A DNA stretch of 64,000 nucleotides from Rubritalea tangerina. GTDB lineage: Bacteria; Verrucomicrobiota; Verrucomicrobiia; Verrucomicrobiales; Akkermansiaceae. The notes beneath the pieces are model-generated. The model did no database searches. It was given only the letters and a program-made list of their open reading frames with translations, and had not been told where the DNA came from. Positions 35,518-43,139 of this stretch are shown piece after piece. The stretch spans positions 124,001 through 188,000 of the forward strand of contig NZ_JBHUJB010000005.1 in NCBI RefSeq assembly GCF_042683245.1, given 5' to 3'. The translations under genes were made by a program, and so were the position numbers. The first letter of the stretch is position 1. Every line of letters begins with the position of its first letter.

Positions 35518-36284
35518 TGAAGAAGGTTTTTAAATTATCACTGATTACGGTGGTGTATGAAAAGGTTGTTTTTTTGGTGCTCATATTGGCTGCGCTTGTG
35601 CCATTTGTAATGGCGGAAATGACGAATCACCAAATTAGCAATATTGTTATTGAGCCTGCTAGGGCTCAAGCTGCATGGCAGTTTGCGTGGATATCGAGCT
35701 TTTTTTGGTTGTTGTATCAATCTGCAAAGATTGGAGGGGATCACAGTAAAAGTGGTTTAGGTCTCTATTTCAGTAGCAAGGGGGTTAGTAAGGGAGCTCA
35801 ACTACTTGGTTTGTGGCTGAGCGTATTTCTTGTAGTGTTGTTAGTGGTGCTAATATCTGCATTGGTTTGTGTTCTAGCGGCAAGGCCTCAAGATGCTTTA
35901 GAGGGGCGACATTGGTTAGTCTTGAGCATGCAGCATTCATGTCTTATGGTACTGGTTTTAGGGCCTTTAAGCATGTTTGCGATTGCTTTGGCTAGCCGTT
36001 TGGGGACGACAGTTGGTTATGTGTTTTCGTTGGGGTGGGGCTTAGTGGGGGTTTATGGTGTGATTGTCTTAGAAAAGGTTGTCGTGGCCAAAGACTTCAT
36101 CATGCTTGACATTATATATGTGATGCTACCTCATTATTACTTAGCTGACTTGACCCATAGGTTTGTGCATAAGCAAGGGGCTTTAAATAATGCTGAGTTT
36201 TTCGCAGTATTTGAATATATGAGTGGTTGGGCTATTCTTATTTCAACTACCAGTTTAGTGTTGTTTTCAAGTAAGCAGAAGTGA
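35517..36284 (+). CDS. ABC transporter permease
   Basis: A 255-residue integral membrane protein starting at the ATG that overlaps the ATPase stop (TAATG). About six TM helices are visible, for example VVFLVLILAALVPFVMAEM, LGLWLSVFLVVLLVVLISAL, MLVLGPLSMFAIALASRLGT and YVFSLGWGLVGVYGVIVLEK. The layout resembles ABC-2-type permeases. A loop near HKQGALNNAEFFAVF lies before the last helix. It overlaps the next gene by one base. The substrate is unknown. Confidence 0.8.
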   Translation: MKKVFKLSLITVVYEKVVFLVLILAALVPFVMAEMTNHQISNIVIEPARAQAAWQFAWISSFFWLLYQSAKIGGDHSKSGLGLYFSSKGVSKGAQLLGLWLSVFLVVLLVVLISALVCVLAARPQDALEGRHWLVLSMQHSCLMVLVLGPLSMFAIALASRLGTTVGYVFSLGWGLVGVYGVIVLEKVVVAKDFIMLDIIYVMLPHYYLADLTHRFVHKQGALNNAEFFAVFEYMSGWAILISTTSLVLFSSKQK

Positions 36285-37159
36285 TGAAACGTTGTTTAGT
36301 GGTATTGTTTTTTGTTTTGGCTGCTATTGTTTTGATAGTGAGGGGGTACAAGGGGGCGGCTCACATTGTTGGTGCTACAGAGTTAAATCCATTGGGGTTG
36401 AAGAATAGCCCTTATGGTGCGATTGTAGGGCTAGCTTTACAAGATCCGGTGGATCAGATCCATCATGGAGGTAGAGATCACAGTCACATGGATGGGCATC
36501 ATCATGATGAACATGGGAATCACATTTCTCCGCCTCACGGTTCCACTGGTCACTCAGATGGTATGCATACAGGCGGGCTGGAAGAGGCTCAACCATGGCC
36601 CATGAGGGCCAAGCGCTATATGGTTGGAATGGAGTCAAAGATAAGACAAGATAATAATCCATATGGGAGGGGTAGAGCTGTGTTAGATTACGAGGATAAG
36701 AAAGTACGTGATCTCACGCTCTTGGCCTACGAGATGGATCCAACAAACTATGCGAACTATAATAACTTAACCTACTTTTACCTGACTTCACCGATGATAG
36801 CAGGGGATCGTAAGGAGGCAATGTACGCGCTGGCTGAGAGAACCATACATGAATGTTCAAAAGACTACACCAATCCTGAGAAAGCTTTAACAGCTGCCTC
36901 GGCTGCAGAAAATGTTATGATCTGGAAGAGTGAGGGGATTGAGCTGTCAAAATTTAATGAAATTCGAACATATTATGATCGGTTTGAATCCCTTGTGAAA
37001 GTTTTTGAAAAGAGTTGGGATGTTGCCTACAAAGAGGGAAGGCTCAGTGGAATGACTGAAGAGCGGGCCTATGAAATAGAAGGACGCTATAAGTTGTTTA
37101 GTTATAATTTAAAAGAATACAAAAAAAAGATAGTCGCAGCGGAGGCTAACAATTTGTAA
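36284..37159 (+). CDS. membrane-anchored histidine-rich protein of the ABC operon
   Basis: A 291-residue protein. An N-terminal TM or signal helix (RCLVVLFFVLAAIVLIVRGY) is followed by a histidine-rich stretch at about residues 60-95 with repeated His-Asp pairs (QIHHGGRDHSHMDGHHHDEH and HISPPHGSTGHSDGMHTG), which could bind Zn, Ni or Cu. The remaining 190 residues are helical, with TPR-like features (ALAERTIHECSKDYTNPEKA, then EIRTYYDRFESLVKVFEKSW). No enzyme motif is seen. It is translationally coupled to the permease gene. A metal-sensing or metal-passing role is an inference. Confidence 0.75.
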   Translation: MKRCLVVLFFVLAAIVLIVRGYKGAAHIVGATELNPLGLKNSPYGAIVGLALQDPVDQIHHGGRDHSHMDGHHHDEHGNHISPPHGSTGHSDGMHTGGLEEAQPWPMRAKRYMVGMESKIRQDNNPYGRGRAVLDYEDKKVRDLTLLAYEMDPTNYANYNNLTYFYLTSPMIAGDRKEAMYALAERTIHECSKDYTNPEKALTAASAAENVMIWKSEGIELSKFNEIRTYYDRFESLVKVFEKSWDVAYKEGRLSGMTEERAYEIEGRYKLFSYNLKEYKKKIVAAEANNL

Positions 37160-37300
37160 TAATTTCGCATTCTTTTCGATTGTAACTCTACCGTTATACA
37201 AATTGTAAAAAATGACTCCTCATCAAAGGTGGACAACTTGCTTCTAGCGGTCGATTTACAAGTTCTTTAGGTTCATAGGGGGGGGGCGAGGCCCTTAAGG

Positions 37301-37358
37301 GGGAGGTATGGAAAGGGGGGAGGAGGGGGAGGTATGGAAAGGGGGGAGGTATGGAAAG
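37301..37358. repeat. G-rich direct repeat, three copies
   Basis: The unit GGGAGGTATGGAAAG occurs perfectly at 37301-37315, 37327-37341 and 37344-37358, joined by more G runs. A run of nine to ten G precedes it at about 37278-37286. Strand asymmetry is extreme (almost no C). The segment lies between the end of the His-rich gene and the ndk terminator and contains no gene. Confidence 0.85.
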
Positions 37359-37363
37359 TGCAT

Positions 37364-37396
37364 AAAACGCGCGGTGTTAGACTCGCGCGTTTTTTT
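37364..37396. terminator. bidirectional terminator between ndk and the repeat
   Basis: AAAACGCGCG (37364-37373) pairs with CGCGCGTTTT (37384-37393). Runs of T follow on the plus strand and of A precede it, so it can end ndk transcripts (minus strand) and any plus-strand transcript. Confidence 0.85.
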
Positions 37397-37407
37397 GTAG
37401 ATTTGCT

Positions 37408-37833
37408 TTAGAAGGAGAAGATTTCACCTTCATTGAAGAAGCGCTTGAGCTCAGCTGCAGCGGTTTCGGTGCTGTCTGAGGCGTGGCAGACGTTGATCAT
37501 CATCGTTTCGCCGAAGTCGCCACGGAGTGTGCCAGCTGGAGCTTCCTGAGAATTGGTGGGGCCGAGAAGGTCGCGTACGCGAGAAATCGCGTTATCGCCT
37601 TCGAGGGCGAGAGCGATGACGGGAGTTTTTTGCATGAATGCGACGATTTCGGGGAAGAAGGGCTTGTCTGCAACGTGCGCGTAGTGTTCAGCGAGGAGTT
37701 CGTCACTGAGCGTCATCATTTTGATGCCACGAATGGTGAGGTTTTCCGCGAGGAAGCGCTGGAGGACGGTGCCGGAGAGGTTCTTTTCAATGGTATCTGG
37801 TTTGAAAAGGATGAGAGTGGTTTCAGTTGCCAT
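37408..37833 (-). CDS. ndk: nucleoside diphosphate kinase
   Basis: A 141-residue enzyme that passes phosphate between nucleoside tri- and diphosphates by way of a phospho-histidine. Visible landmarks are the start TTLILFKPDTIEKNLSGTVL, the substrate-site stretch EHYAHVADKPFFPEIVAFM, RDLLGPTNSQEAPAGTLRGD and the active-site INVCHASDSTE with the catalytic His. Length and motif order are normal. It is a single-gene unit with its own terminator at 37364-37396. Confidence 0.97.
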   Translation of the reverse strand: MATETTLILFKPDTIEKNLSGTVLQRFLAENLTIRGIKMMTLSDELLAEHYAHVADKPFFPEIVAFMQKTPVIALALEGDNAISRVRDLLGPTNSQEAPAGTLRGDFGETMMINVCHASDSTETAAAELKRFFNEGEIFSF

Positions 37834-38026
37834 GGGCTTGGATTAATGGACTGGTAGGAGTCTGACAAGAGAATTGTCACTGGGTTGGTTAGAGGGGGGA
37901 ATCAGGAGATGTGTTGGCTAGTTTACTGAAAATGCTTGCTTTATAGTGGATACAGGCTTAAGTGTCCGCGTCCCGAGTAGGGAGGTCTGGTTCATGAAGG
38001 ACTGGTCCTGAACACATTAATTCAAA

Positions 38027-38284
38027 ATGAGCGATATTACTATCAACCCGAAAGACTACCAACTTCACGAAGGTGACACCGGTAGTGCCGATTATCAGAT
38101 TGCACTTCTTACTGTACGTATTCTTCACCTCACGGATCACATGAATGCGAACAAGAAGGACATTTCCAGCCGTCGCGGTCTTCTCCGTTTGGTGGCTCGC
38201 CGTCGTAAGCTTCTTGATTATCTTAAGGCAAACTCAGAAGAGCGTTACCAGAAGGCTATTAAAGGTCTTGGTCTTCGCCGCTAA
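38027..38284 (+). CDS. rpsO: 30S ribosomal protein S15
   Basis: An 85-residue small-subunit protein that binds 16S rRNA helix 22. The signature is YQIALLTVRILHLTDHMNAN followed by SSRRGLLRLVARRRKLLDYL. It has codon use typical of highly expressed genes and lies before pnp in the conserved rpsO-pnp order. A terminator-like hairpin follows it at 38294-38323. Confidence 0.98.
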   Translation: MSDITINPKDYQLHEGDTGSADYQIALLTVRILHLTDHMNANKKDISSRRGLLRLVARRRKLLDYLKANSEERYQKAIKGLGLRR

Positions 38285-38293
38285 GTTACTTTT

Positions 38294-38323
38294 GAAAGGT
38301 CACGGCTCACTCCGTGGCCTTTC
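38294..38323 (+). terminator. hairpin after rpsO
   Basis: GAAAGGTCACGG pairs with CCGTGGCCTTTC around a six-base loop, with GT pairs, followed by TTATTTA. It is placed 9 bp after the rpsO stop, and likely ends or partly ends the rpsO transcript before pnp. Confidence 0.7.
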
Positions 38324-38576
38324 TTATTTATACCCACACCACGCATCACACCAATCTCACGAATGTTTGCAAAGCAAGTGGCGTGAGTATCATTATTATC
38401 AAAAAGATGAGTGTCATTCGTGAGCTTTGTGGTTAAGTGCGAATCAGTTAATTTTGGGAGGAATGATGGAACGTCATCTGACTTCCTTCCTGAGCTGAGC
38501 GGAAGGTCCGCTGAGTTCGAAGACAAAAAAGCGCAGCGCTTCAGAAAAGGTGCTGCGTGTGACGAAAAGAAGAAAA
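38324..38576 (+). other. pnp leader region
   Basis: A 253-bp gap without a gene before pnp. It holds two short hairpins, AGCGGA/TCCGCT near 38498-38513 and a GC-rich one around 38531-38557. The pnp leader is self-regulated in some bacteria; here that is only a possibility. Confidence 0.4.
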
Positions 38577-40727
38577 ATGAATACACATAAAGTAACGAGC
38601 CAGGTCGGCTCAAACCCTATCAGTTTTGAAACTGGTAAAATGGCTAAACTCGCAGATGGCGCAGTGGTAGTCACATCAGGTGAAACAACAGTACTTGTGA
38701 CTGCATGTTCCCTCACAAAAATCAAGCCGGGTCAGTCCTGGTTCCCGCTCTCTGTTGAGTACAAAGAGCGCGCATTCGCCGCTGGTGTTTTCCCAGGTGG
38801 CTACTTCAAGCGTGAAGGTCGTCCAACTGAGAAGGAAATTCTCACATGCCGCATGACTGACCGCCCGCTTCGCCCACTTTTCCCGAAAGGTTACCTCTAC
38901 GAGACTCAGATCGTAGCGCTCATGCTTTCTGCTGACGGCATCAACGATGCTGACATCCTTTCCATGAACGGTGCTTCCGCAGCACTCGTGGTTTCTGACA
39001 TTCCATTCGCACGTCCAGTCGGTGCAGTGCGTGTGGGACGTATCGATGGTGAGTTCGTGGTGAATCCAACATTCGAGCAGCGTGAAGAGTCTGACCTCGA
39101 CCTTGTTTACGTTGGCGACAAAGAAAACGTGATCATGATCGAAGGTGGTGCTGACCAGATTCCTGAAGAGGAATTCATCAAGGCGCTTCGCTTTGCTCAG
39201 GAAAACGTGCAGAAGCTTGTTGAAGCTCAGGAAGAGCTCAAGGCTGTGGCTGGTAAGCCAACACGTGAGTACGAAGTTTCTGTAGCTAAGCAGGACCTTC
39301 TCGACATTGCTTACGAAGTAGCTGGTGACCGTATCGAAGGTGCTATCTATGCTGACTCCAAGGTTGAGCGTGCTAAGAAAGTTGGCGCACTTCGCGACGA
39401 AGTTGAAGCAACCATTCTTGAGCGTTTCCCTGAAACTACTGAGTTCGAAATCGAGCAAGCATTCGAATTCCTTCAGAAGAAGGCATTCCGCATCTCCATT
39501 CTCGACAAAGGTCAGCGTGCTGACGGTCGTACTCCAGCAGATCTCCGCCCACTTTTCGCGGAAGAAGGTCTCCTTCCACGCGTTCACGGTTCTGCACTTT
39601 TCGCGCGTGGTGAAACACAAGCTCTCGCGGTTTCCACACTGGCTCCAGCAGATGAGCGCCAGTACTTCGACAACTACGCAGGTGGCGAAGACAGCAAACG
39701 CTTCATCCTTCACTACAGCTTCCCTCCATTCTCTGTGGGTGAAGCAGGCCGCTTCGGTGGTCTCAACCGTCGTGAAATCGGTCACGGTAACCTCGCTGAG
39801 CGTTCCATCGCACCAGTGATTCCTGACGAAGACGACTTCCCATACGCAGTGCGTACTGTTTCTGAGGTTCTTGAATCTAATGGTTCCTCCTCCATGGCGA
39901 CAGTTTGTGCGGGCACCATGTCCCTTCTCGGTGCAGGTGTTCCACTTAAGGCTCCTGTTTCCGGTATCTCTGTTGGTCTCGTGACTGACTTCGACGAAGA
40001 CGGGAACATGGTTCGCTACGAGCGTCTCCTCGACATCATCGGTTCTGAGGATTTCTACGGTGACATGGACTTCAAACTCTGTGGAACTCCAGACGGTGTG
40101 ACATCCTACCAGCTTGACCTCAAGCTTCCGGGCATCCCACTTAGCATCCTCGAAGAAGCTATTTACCAAGCGAAGGACGGCCGTGCGCTCGTTCTCGACA
40201 AGATGCTTTCCGTAATCGCTGAAACGAAGTCTATCTCTGAGCACGCTCCACGTATCGAGTCCGTCAAGATTGACCCAGACAAGATCGGTATGCTCATTGG
40301 CCCTGGTGGTAAGAACATCAAGGCGATCCAGGCTGAGTCTGGTGCTGAGCTCAACATCGAAGATGACGGCACAGTTCACATCTACGCATCTAAGGGCGAG
40401 GCTCTCAACCGTGCGAAGGAAATGGTTGAAATGATGTTCGCTGAAGTTGAGCAGGGTAAGACTTACACAGGTAAGATCGTTTCCTGCACAAAGTTCGGAG
40501 CTTTCATGGAAGTACTTCCAGGTAAGGACGGGCTCATCCACATCTCCGAGCTTGCAGAAGGCCGCGTAGAGAAGACTGAAGACGTTGTATCTGTTGGTGA
40601 CGAAGTCACCGCGAAGTGCATCGGAATCGACGACAAAGGACGCGTGAAGATGTCTCTCCGTGCAGCAGCACGTGATGCGAAGAAGGCTGCAGAAGGTTCA
40701 GAGGAGTCTGAAGCGGTAGAAGCGTAA
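38577..40727 (+). CDS. pnp: polyribonucleotide nucleotidyltransferase (PNPase)
   Basis: A 716-residue 3'-5' phosphorolytic exoribonuclease. It has two RNase PH-like halves (SFETGKMAKLADGAVVVTSG; DGRTPADLRPLFAEEGLLPR; GGLNRREIGHGNLAERSIAP), then a KH domain (MLIGPGGKNIKAIQAESGAE) and an S1 domain (GKIVSCTKFGAFMEVLPGKD). ATG 38577 is chosen because the domain begins with NTHKVTSQVG; an earlier in-frame ATG adds nine residues. The sequence uses strongly biased C-ending codons, a mark of high expression, which also leaves a long but meaningless open frame on the opposite strand. Confidence 0.98.
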   Translation: MNTHKVTSQVGSNPISFETGKMAKLADGAVVVTSGETTVLVTACSLTKIKPGQSWFPLSVEYKERAFAAGVFPGGYFKREGRPTEKEILTCRMTDRPLRPLFPKGYLYETQIVALMLSADGINDADILSMNGASAALVVSDIPFARPVGAVRVGRIDGEFVVNPTFEQREESDLDLVYVGDKENVIMIEGGADQIPEEEFIKALRFAQENVQKLVEAQEELKAVAGKPTREYEVSVAKQDLLDIAYEVAGDRIEGAIYADSKVERAKKVGALRDEVEATILERFPETTEFEIEQAFEFLQKKAFRISILDKGQRADGRTPADLRPLFAEEGLLPRVHGSALFARGETQALAVSTLAPADERQYFDNYAGGEDSKRFILHYSFPPFSVGEAGRFGGLNRREIGHGNLAERSIAPVIPDEDDFPYAVRTVSEVLESNGSSSMATVCAGTMSLLGAGVPLKAPVSGISVGLVTDFDEDGNMVRYERLLDIIGSEDFYGDMDFKLCGTPDGVTSYQLDLKLPGIPLSILEEAIYQAKDGRALVLDKMLSVIAETKSISEHAPRIESVKIDPDKIGMLIGPGGKNIKAIQAESGAELNIEDDGTVHIYASKGEALNRAKEMVEMMFAEVEQGKTYTGKIVSCTKFGAFMEVLPGKDGLIHISELAEGRVEKTEDVVSVGDEVTAKCIGIDDKGRVKMSLRAAARDAKKAAEGSEESEAVEA

Positions 40728-40770
40728 TTCTTACGTTTTACCTCGCGACAGCAGCCAAAGACTCAAATCA

Positions 40771-40808
40771 ATGGGCCACTGAGGAGTTTTCTCAGTGGCC
40801 CATTTTTG
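40771..40808 (+). terminator. strong intrinsic terminator after pnp
   Basis: ATGGGCCACTGAG (40771-40783) pairs perfectly with CTCAGTGGCCCAT (40791-40803), followed by TTTTT. Confidence 0.9.
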
Positions 40809-40833
40809 TGGGTGAATTTGTTAAAGAAGAGGT

Positions 40834-40971
40834 TTATTCAGCGTTTTGTTCTGAAGTAGTTGGTTCCTCTAGGACTTTAGTGTCGGCGCTGACAAAGAAA
40901 ATGGTACCCAATGATAGGCCTAAACCTGCCAAAATGAACACGGCAATTAGAATAAAGAGGCAAGATTTCAT
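40834..40971 (-). CDS. small hypothetical membrane protein (45 aa)
   Basis: On the minus strand an ATG at 40971 opens 45 codons. The product starts MKSCLFILIAVFILAGLGLS, then LGTIFFVSADTKVLEEP and ends TTSEQNAE. It is one TM helix with a short acidic outer tail. No Shine-Dalgarno is clear. The clean hydrophobic helix and charged tail argue for a real gene, and the overlapping plus-strand frame has no such order. The function is unknown. Confidence 0.55.
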   Translation of the reverse strand: MKSCLFILIAVFILAGLGLSLGTIFFVSADTKVLEEPTTSEQNAE

Positions 40972-41147
40972 GTCGGGAACGTTAGTGGGCGTGGTTCTCC
41001 ACGTCGAGAATCTTTGTGAGAGAAAAAATGCATTTATTGGAAGTGATTGTTGCTAGATTACTTGAGGGTGTTAGTAGGAAAAATGTGTCAAAAAATGCTT
41101 GCGTGGTTCTGGGGATTGTGTAGAAAACCGCCGCCGCAGGCGACAAA

Positions 41148-41222
41148 GCGGGTGTAGCTCAGTGGTAGAGCGCGACCTTGCCAAGGTCGATGTCGTGAGT
41201 TCGAATCTCATCACCCGCTCCA
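41148..41222 (+). tRNA. tRNA-Gly (GCC), first copy
   Basis: The acceptor arm GCGGGTG pairs with CACCCGC before TCCA, the D arm is AGCTCAGTGGTAGAGC, the anticodon arm CCTTGCCAAGG carries GCC, and the T arm is GTGAGTTCGAATCTCAT. The CCA end is encoded. Confidence 0.97.
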
Positions 41223-41270
41223 TTTTCTCAAGAAGGTGGTTCGCCAGCAGCAAAACAACAATCTGATAAT

Positions 41271-41345
41271 GCGGGTGTAGCTCAGTGGTAGAGCGCGACC
41301 TTGCCAAGGTCGATGTCGTGAGTTCGAATCTCATCACCCGCTCCA
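41271..41345 (+). tRNA. tRNA-Gly (GCC), second identical copy
   Basis: It is identical in all 75 bases to the copy at 41148-41222 and separated from it by 48 bp of unrelated sequence. The pair looks like a recent local duplication. Confidence 0.97.
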
Positions 41346-41363
41346 TCAGATAGGTAGAGATAG

Positions 41364-41387
41364 CGAGCCAAGTGGCTCGTTTTTTTG
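41364..41387 (+). terminator. terminator after the tRNA-Gly pair
   Basis: CGAGCCA (41364-41370) and TGGCTCG pair around a 2-base loop, followed by seven T residues. Confidence 0.85.
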
Positions 41388-41435
41388 TTTGTGAGGGCTG
41401 CATTTGAGTTGCATCGCACGGATATAGCGGCTGAA

Positions 41436-42605
41436 ATGGAGCTTCATTCTAACTGCTATCAGACTTTGAATACACCAGAATCCCAGAACTCCCAGCTCCA
41501 TTCGACAATTGAAGAAATAAGCCATGAATTTGCCATTGCGGGAGATTTTGTGGAGGGGCATGAAATCAATTCAGGTCATATTAATACGACGTACTTAGCG
41601 ACTTATCGTCGCGAGAGTGGCGAGATCCGTCGCTATATTTTGCAGCGAATTAATGAGCAGGTTTTCAAGGATCCTCTTGCTGTGATGCACAATGTTGAAT
41701 GTGTGACGCGACACATCAATTGGAAGGTGTTGAGAGTGAAACGCGATTTAGGTGGGCAGACGTTAAACTTATATCCGGCTCGTGGGGGACGATTTTATGC
41801 GCGAGGAGAAGGCGGGGGTATCTGGCGTTGCTATAATTTTATTGAGGGCTGTCAGACGTATGACATTGTGGAGAATACGCGTCAGGCCTACCAGGCTGCA
41901 CGCGCCTTTGGGTCTTTTCAGGATTTGGTGGAGGACATCCCGGCTGAGGATATCATAGAGACAATTCCTGACTTTCATCATACGCCGAAACGCTATGCGA
42001 GGCTGATGGAGGTGGTTGAGAATGACCCGATGGGGCGTAGAGCTGGAGTTGAGAAAGAGATCGCATTTGTAAGAGAGCGTGCGGAACTGTGTGCGACATT
42101 GGTGGATTTGCTGAAAGAAGGGAAGTTACCGGCTAGAATCACGCACAATGACACGAAATTGAACAATGTGATGATGGATGCGGAGACTGACGAGGCGGTG
42201 TGTGTGATTGATTTAGACACAGTGATGCCAGGGCTCTCACTCTATGATTTTGGTGACCTCGTGCGTACAGCAACTAGTCCAGCAGCCGAAGATGAGACTG
42301 ATCTGAGCAAGGTGGAAATGAGGATGCCTATGTTTGAGGCATTAGCTGAAGGCTATTTAGATGGTTGTGACTGCCTTACACCGCTTGAGATTGAGCATCT
42401 CGTAACGGGGGGGAAAGTCATTACCCTCGAGACTGGCATACGCTTCCTTACGGATTATTTGGAGGGGGATGTGTACTTTAAGACGCATTACGGCGAGCAC
42501 AACTTAGACCGTTGCCGGACTCAGCTCAGGCTTGTTGAGTGTATCGAGCAGAATGAGCCAGAAATGCGCGATTTTGTGAAGCGGGTATCACGCGCGATAA
42601 ACTAA
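41436..42605 (+). CDS. APH-fold sugar kinase, N-acetylhexosamine 1-kinase (NahK)-like
   Basis: A 389-residue aminoglycoside-phosphotransferase-fold kinase. The catalytic loop is ITHNDTKLNNVMMD and the metal site is VCVIDLDTVMPGLSLYDFGD, as in the NahK-like branch that phosphorylates GlcNAc or GalNAc at C1. The N-terminal lobe has INSGHINTTYLATYRRES and YILQRINEQVFKDP. I chose the ATG at 41436; the longer frame would start inside the tRNA terminator. It converges with a pilin gene, beyond which lies galE, the partner needed to convert the UDP-sugars. The substrate is inferred from family resemblance only. Confidence 0.75.
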   Translation: MELHSNCYQTLNTPESQNSQLHSTIEEISHEFAIAGDFVEGHEINSGHINTTYLATYRRESGEIRRYILQRINEQVFKDPLAVMHNVECVTRHINWKVLRVKRDLGGQTLNLYPARGGRFYARGEGGGIWRCYNFIEGCQTYDIVENTRQAYQAARAFGSFQDLVEDIPAEDIIETIPDFHHTPKRYARLMEVVENDPMGRRAGVEKEIAFVRERAELCATLVDLLKEGKLPARITHNDTKLNNVMMDAETDEAVCVIDLDTVMPGLSLYDFGDLVRTATSPAAEDETDLSKVEMRMPMFEALAEGYLDGCDCLTPLEIEHLVTGGKVITLETGIRFLTDYLEGDVYFKTHYGEHNLDRCRTQLRLVECIEQNEPEMRDFVKRVSRAIN

Positions 42606-42627
42606 TAGGTCTGATTTAATCATGGGC

Positions 42628-43047
42628 TTACCAAGCAGCTCCATTCTCGGGAGTGTGATCCAAAGTGGGATCAACTGAGCCTTGTGATCTATCGTATTCA
42701 GCGCAAAATGCAAATGGCACACCAGAGGCTGGTACTTCCCACAAGTAGGTGTATTCACCTCCGTCGGAAGGACATTGAAGGGCTTGTTCAAAGGGGGTGT
42801 CTGGGCCAATGAAGTCTGCCTCTTCTATGATATCACCAGTAGTGAGGTTATTGAGGTTTTGGTATGAGCGCACCGCTTTTTGTATCTGTGAAATTTGAGC
42901 AATGCATGCAGATCGATCGGAAGCTTCTCTGTAGTATTTAGCGCTGACGAATAAGGCTGAGATCAGGCTGATGATCATGGAGATAACGACGGTGAGCTCA
43001 ATGAGCGTCACGCCACGACGCGGTGTGCGGGGGAAATGGGGGGACAT
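42628..43047 (-). CDS. orphan type IV pilin-like protein, paralogue of the pilin at 32892
   Basis: A 139-residue prepilin. RRG is followed by VTLIELTVVISMIISLISAL (Glu at +5), then FVSAKYYREASDRSACIAQI. The layout matches the pilin at 32892-33284: same helix, first Cys in SACIA versus AACVV, second in LQCPSDG versus PTCPGDG, third in FAFCAEY versus ATCGSAT, and a Trp-ending tail DHTPENGAAW versus DHVPATTAGW. It sits alone, between galE and the kinase gene, about 8 kb from the cluster. It may be a minor pilin of the same machine. Confidence 0.9.
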   Translation of the reverse strand: MSPHFPRTPRRGVTLIELTVVISMIISLISALFVSAKYYREASDRSACIAQISQIQKAVRSYQNLNNLTTGDIIEEADFIGPDTPFEQALQCPSDGGEYTYLWEVPASGVPFAFCAEYDRSQGSVDPTLDHTPENGAAW

Positions 43048-43139
43048 GCTTACTGGGGGGGTTGGCCACTTATAGCCTAAAAAGTGGCGTTGTTCAACGA
43101 TAAACGTTTGTTTTGTATTTGGTGCTCAGTGGATTGTGG

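Noticed and set aside
38676..40541. A 621-codon open frame on the minus strand, inside pnp
   Set aside because: It is exactly opposite pnp, has no family features, and is rich in Cys, Thr, Val and His as expected from antisense reading of strongly biased codons.
40808..41056. An 82-codon plus-strand open frame after pnp
   Set aside because: It begins in the pnp terminator and overlaps the better minus-strand small membrane protein; no hydrophobic or family order is seen.
41148..41345. Possible CRISPR-like pair of 75-bp repeats
   Set aside because: The two identical copies fold as tRNA-Gly (GCC) with encoded CCA; they are tRNA genes.
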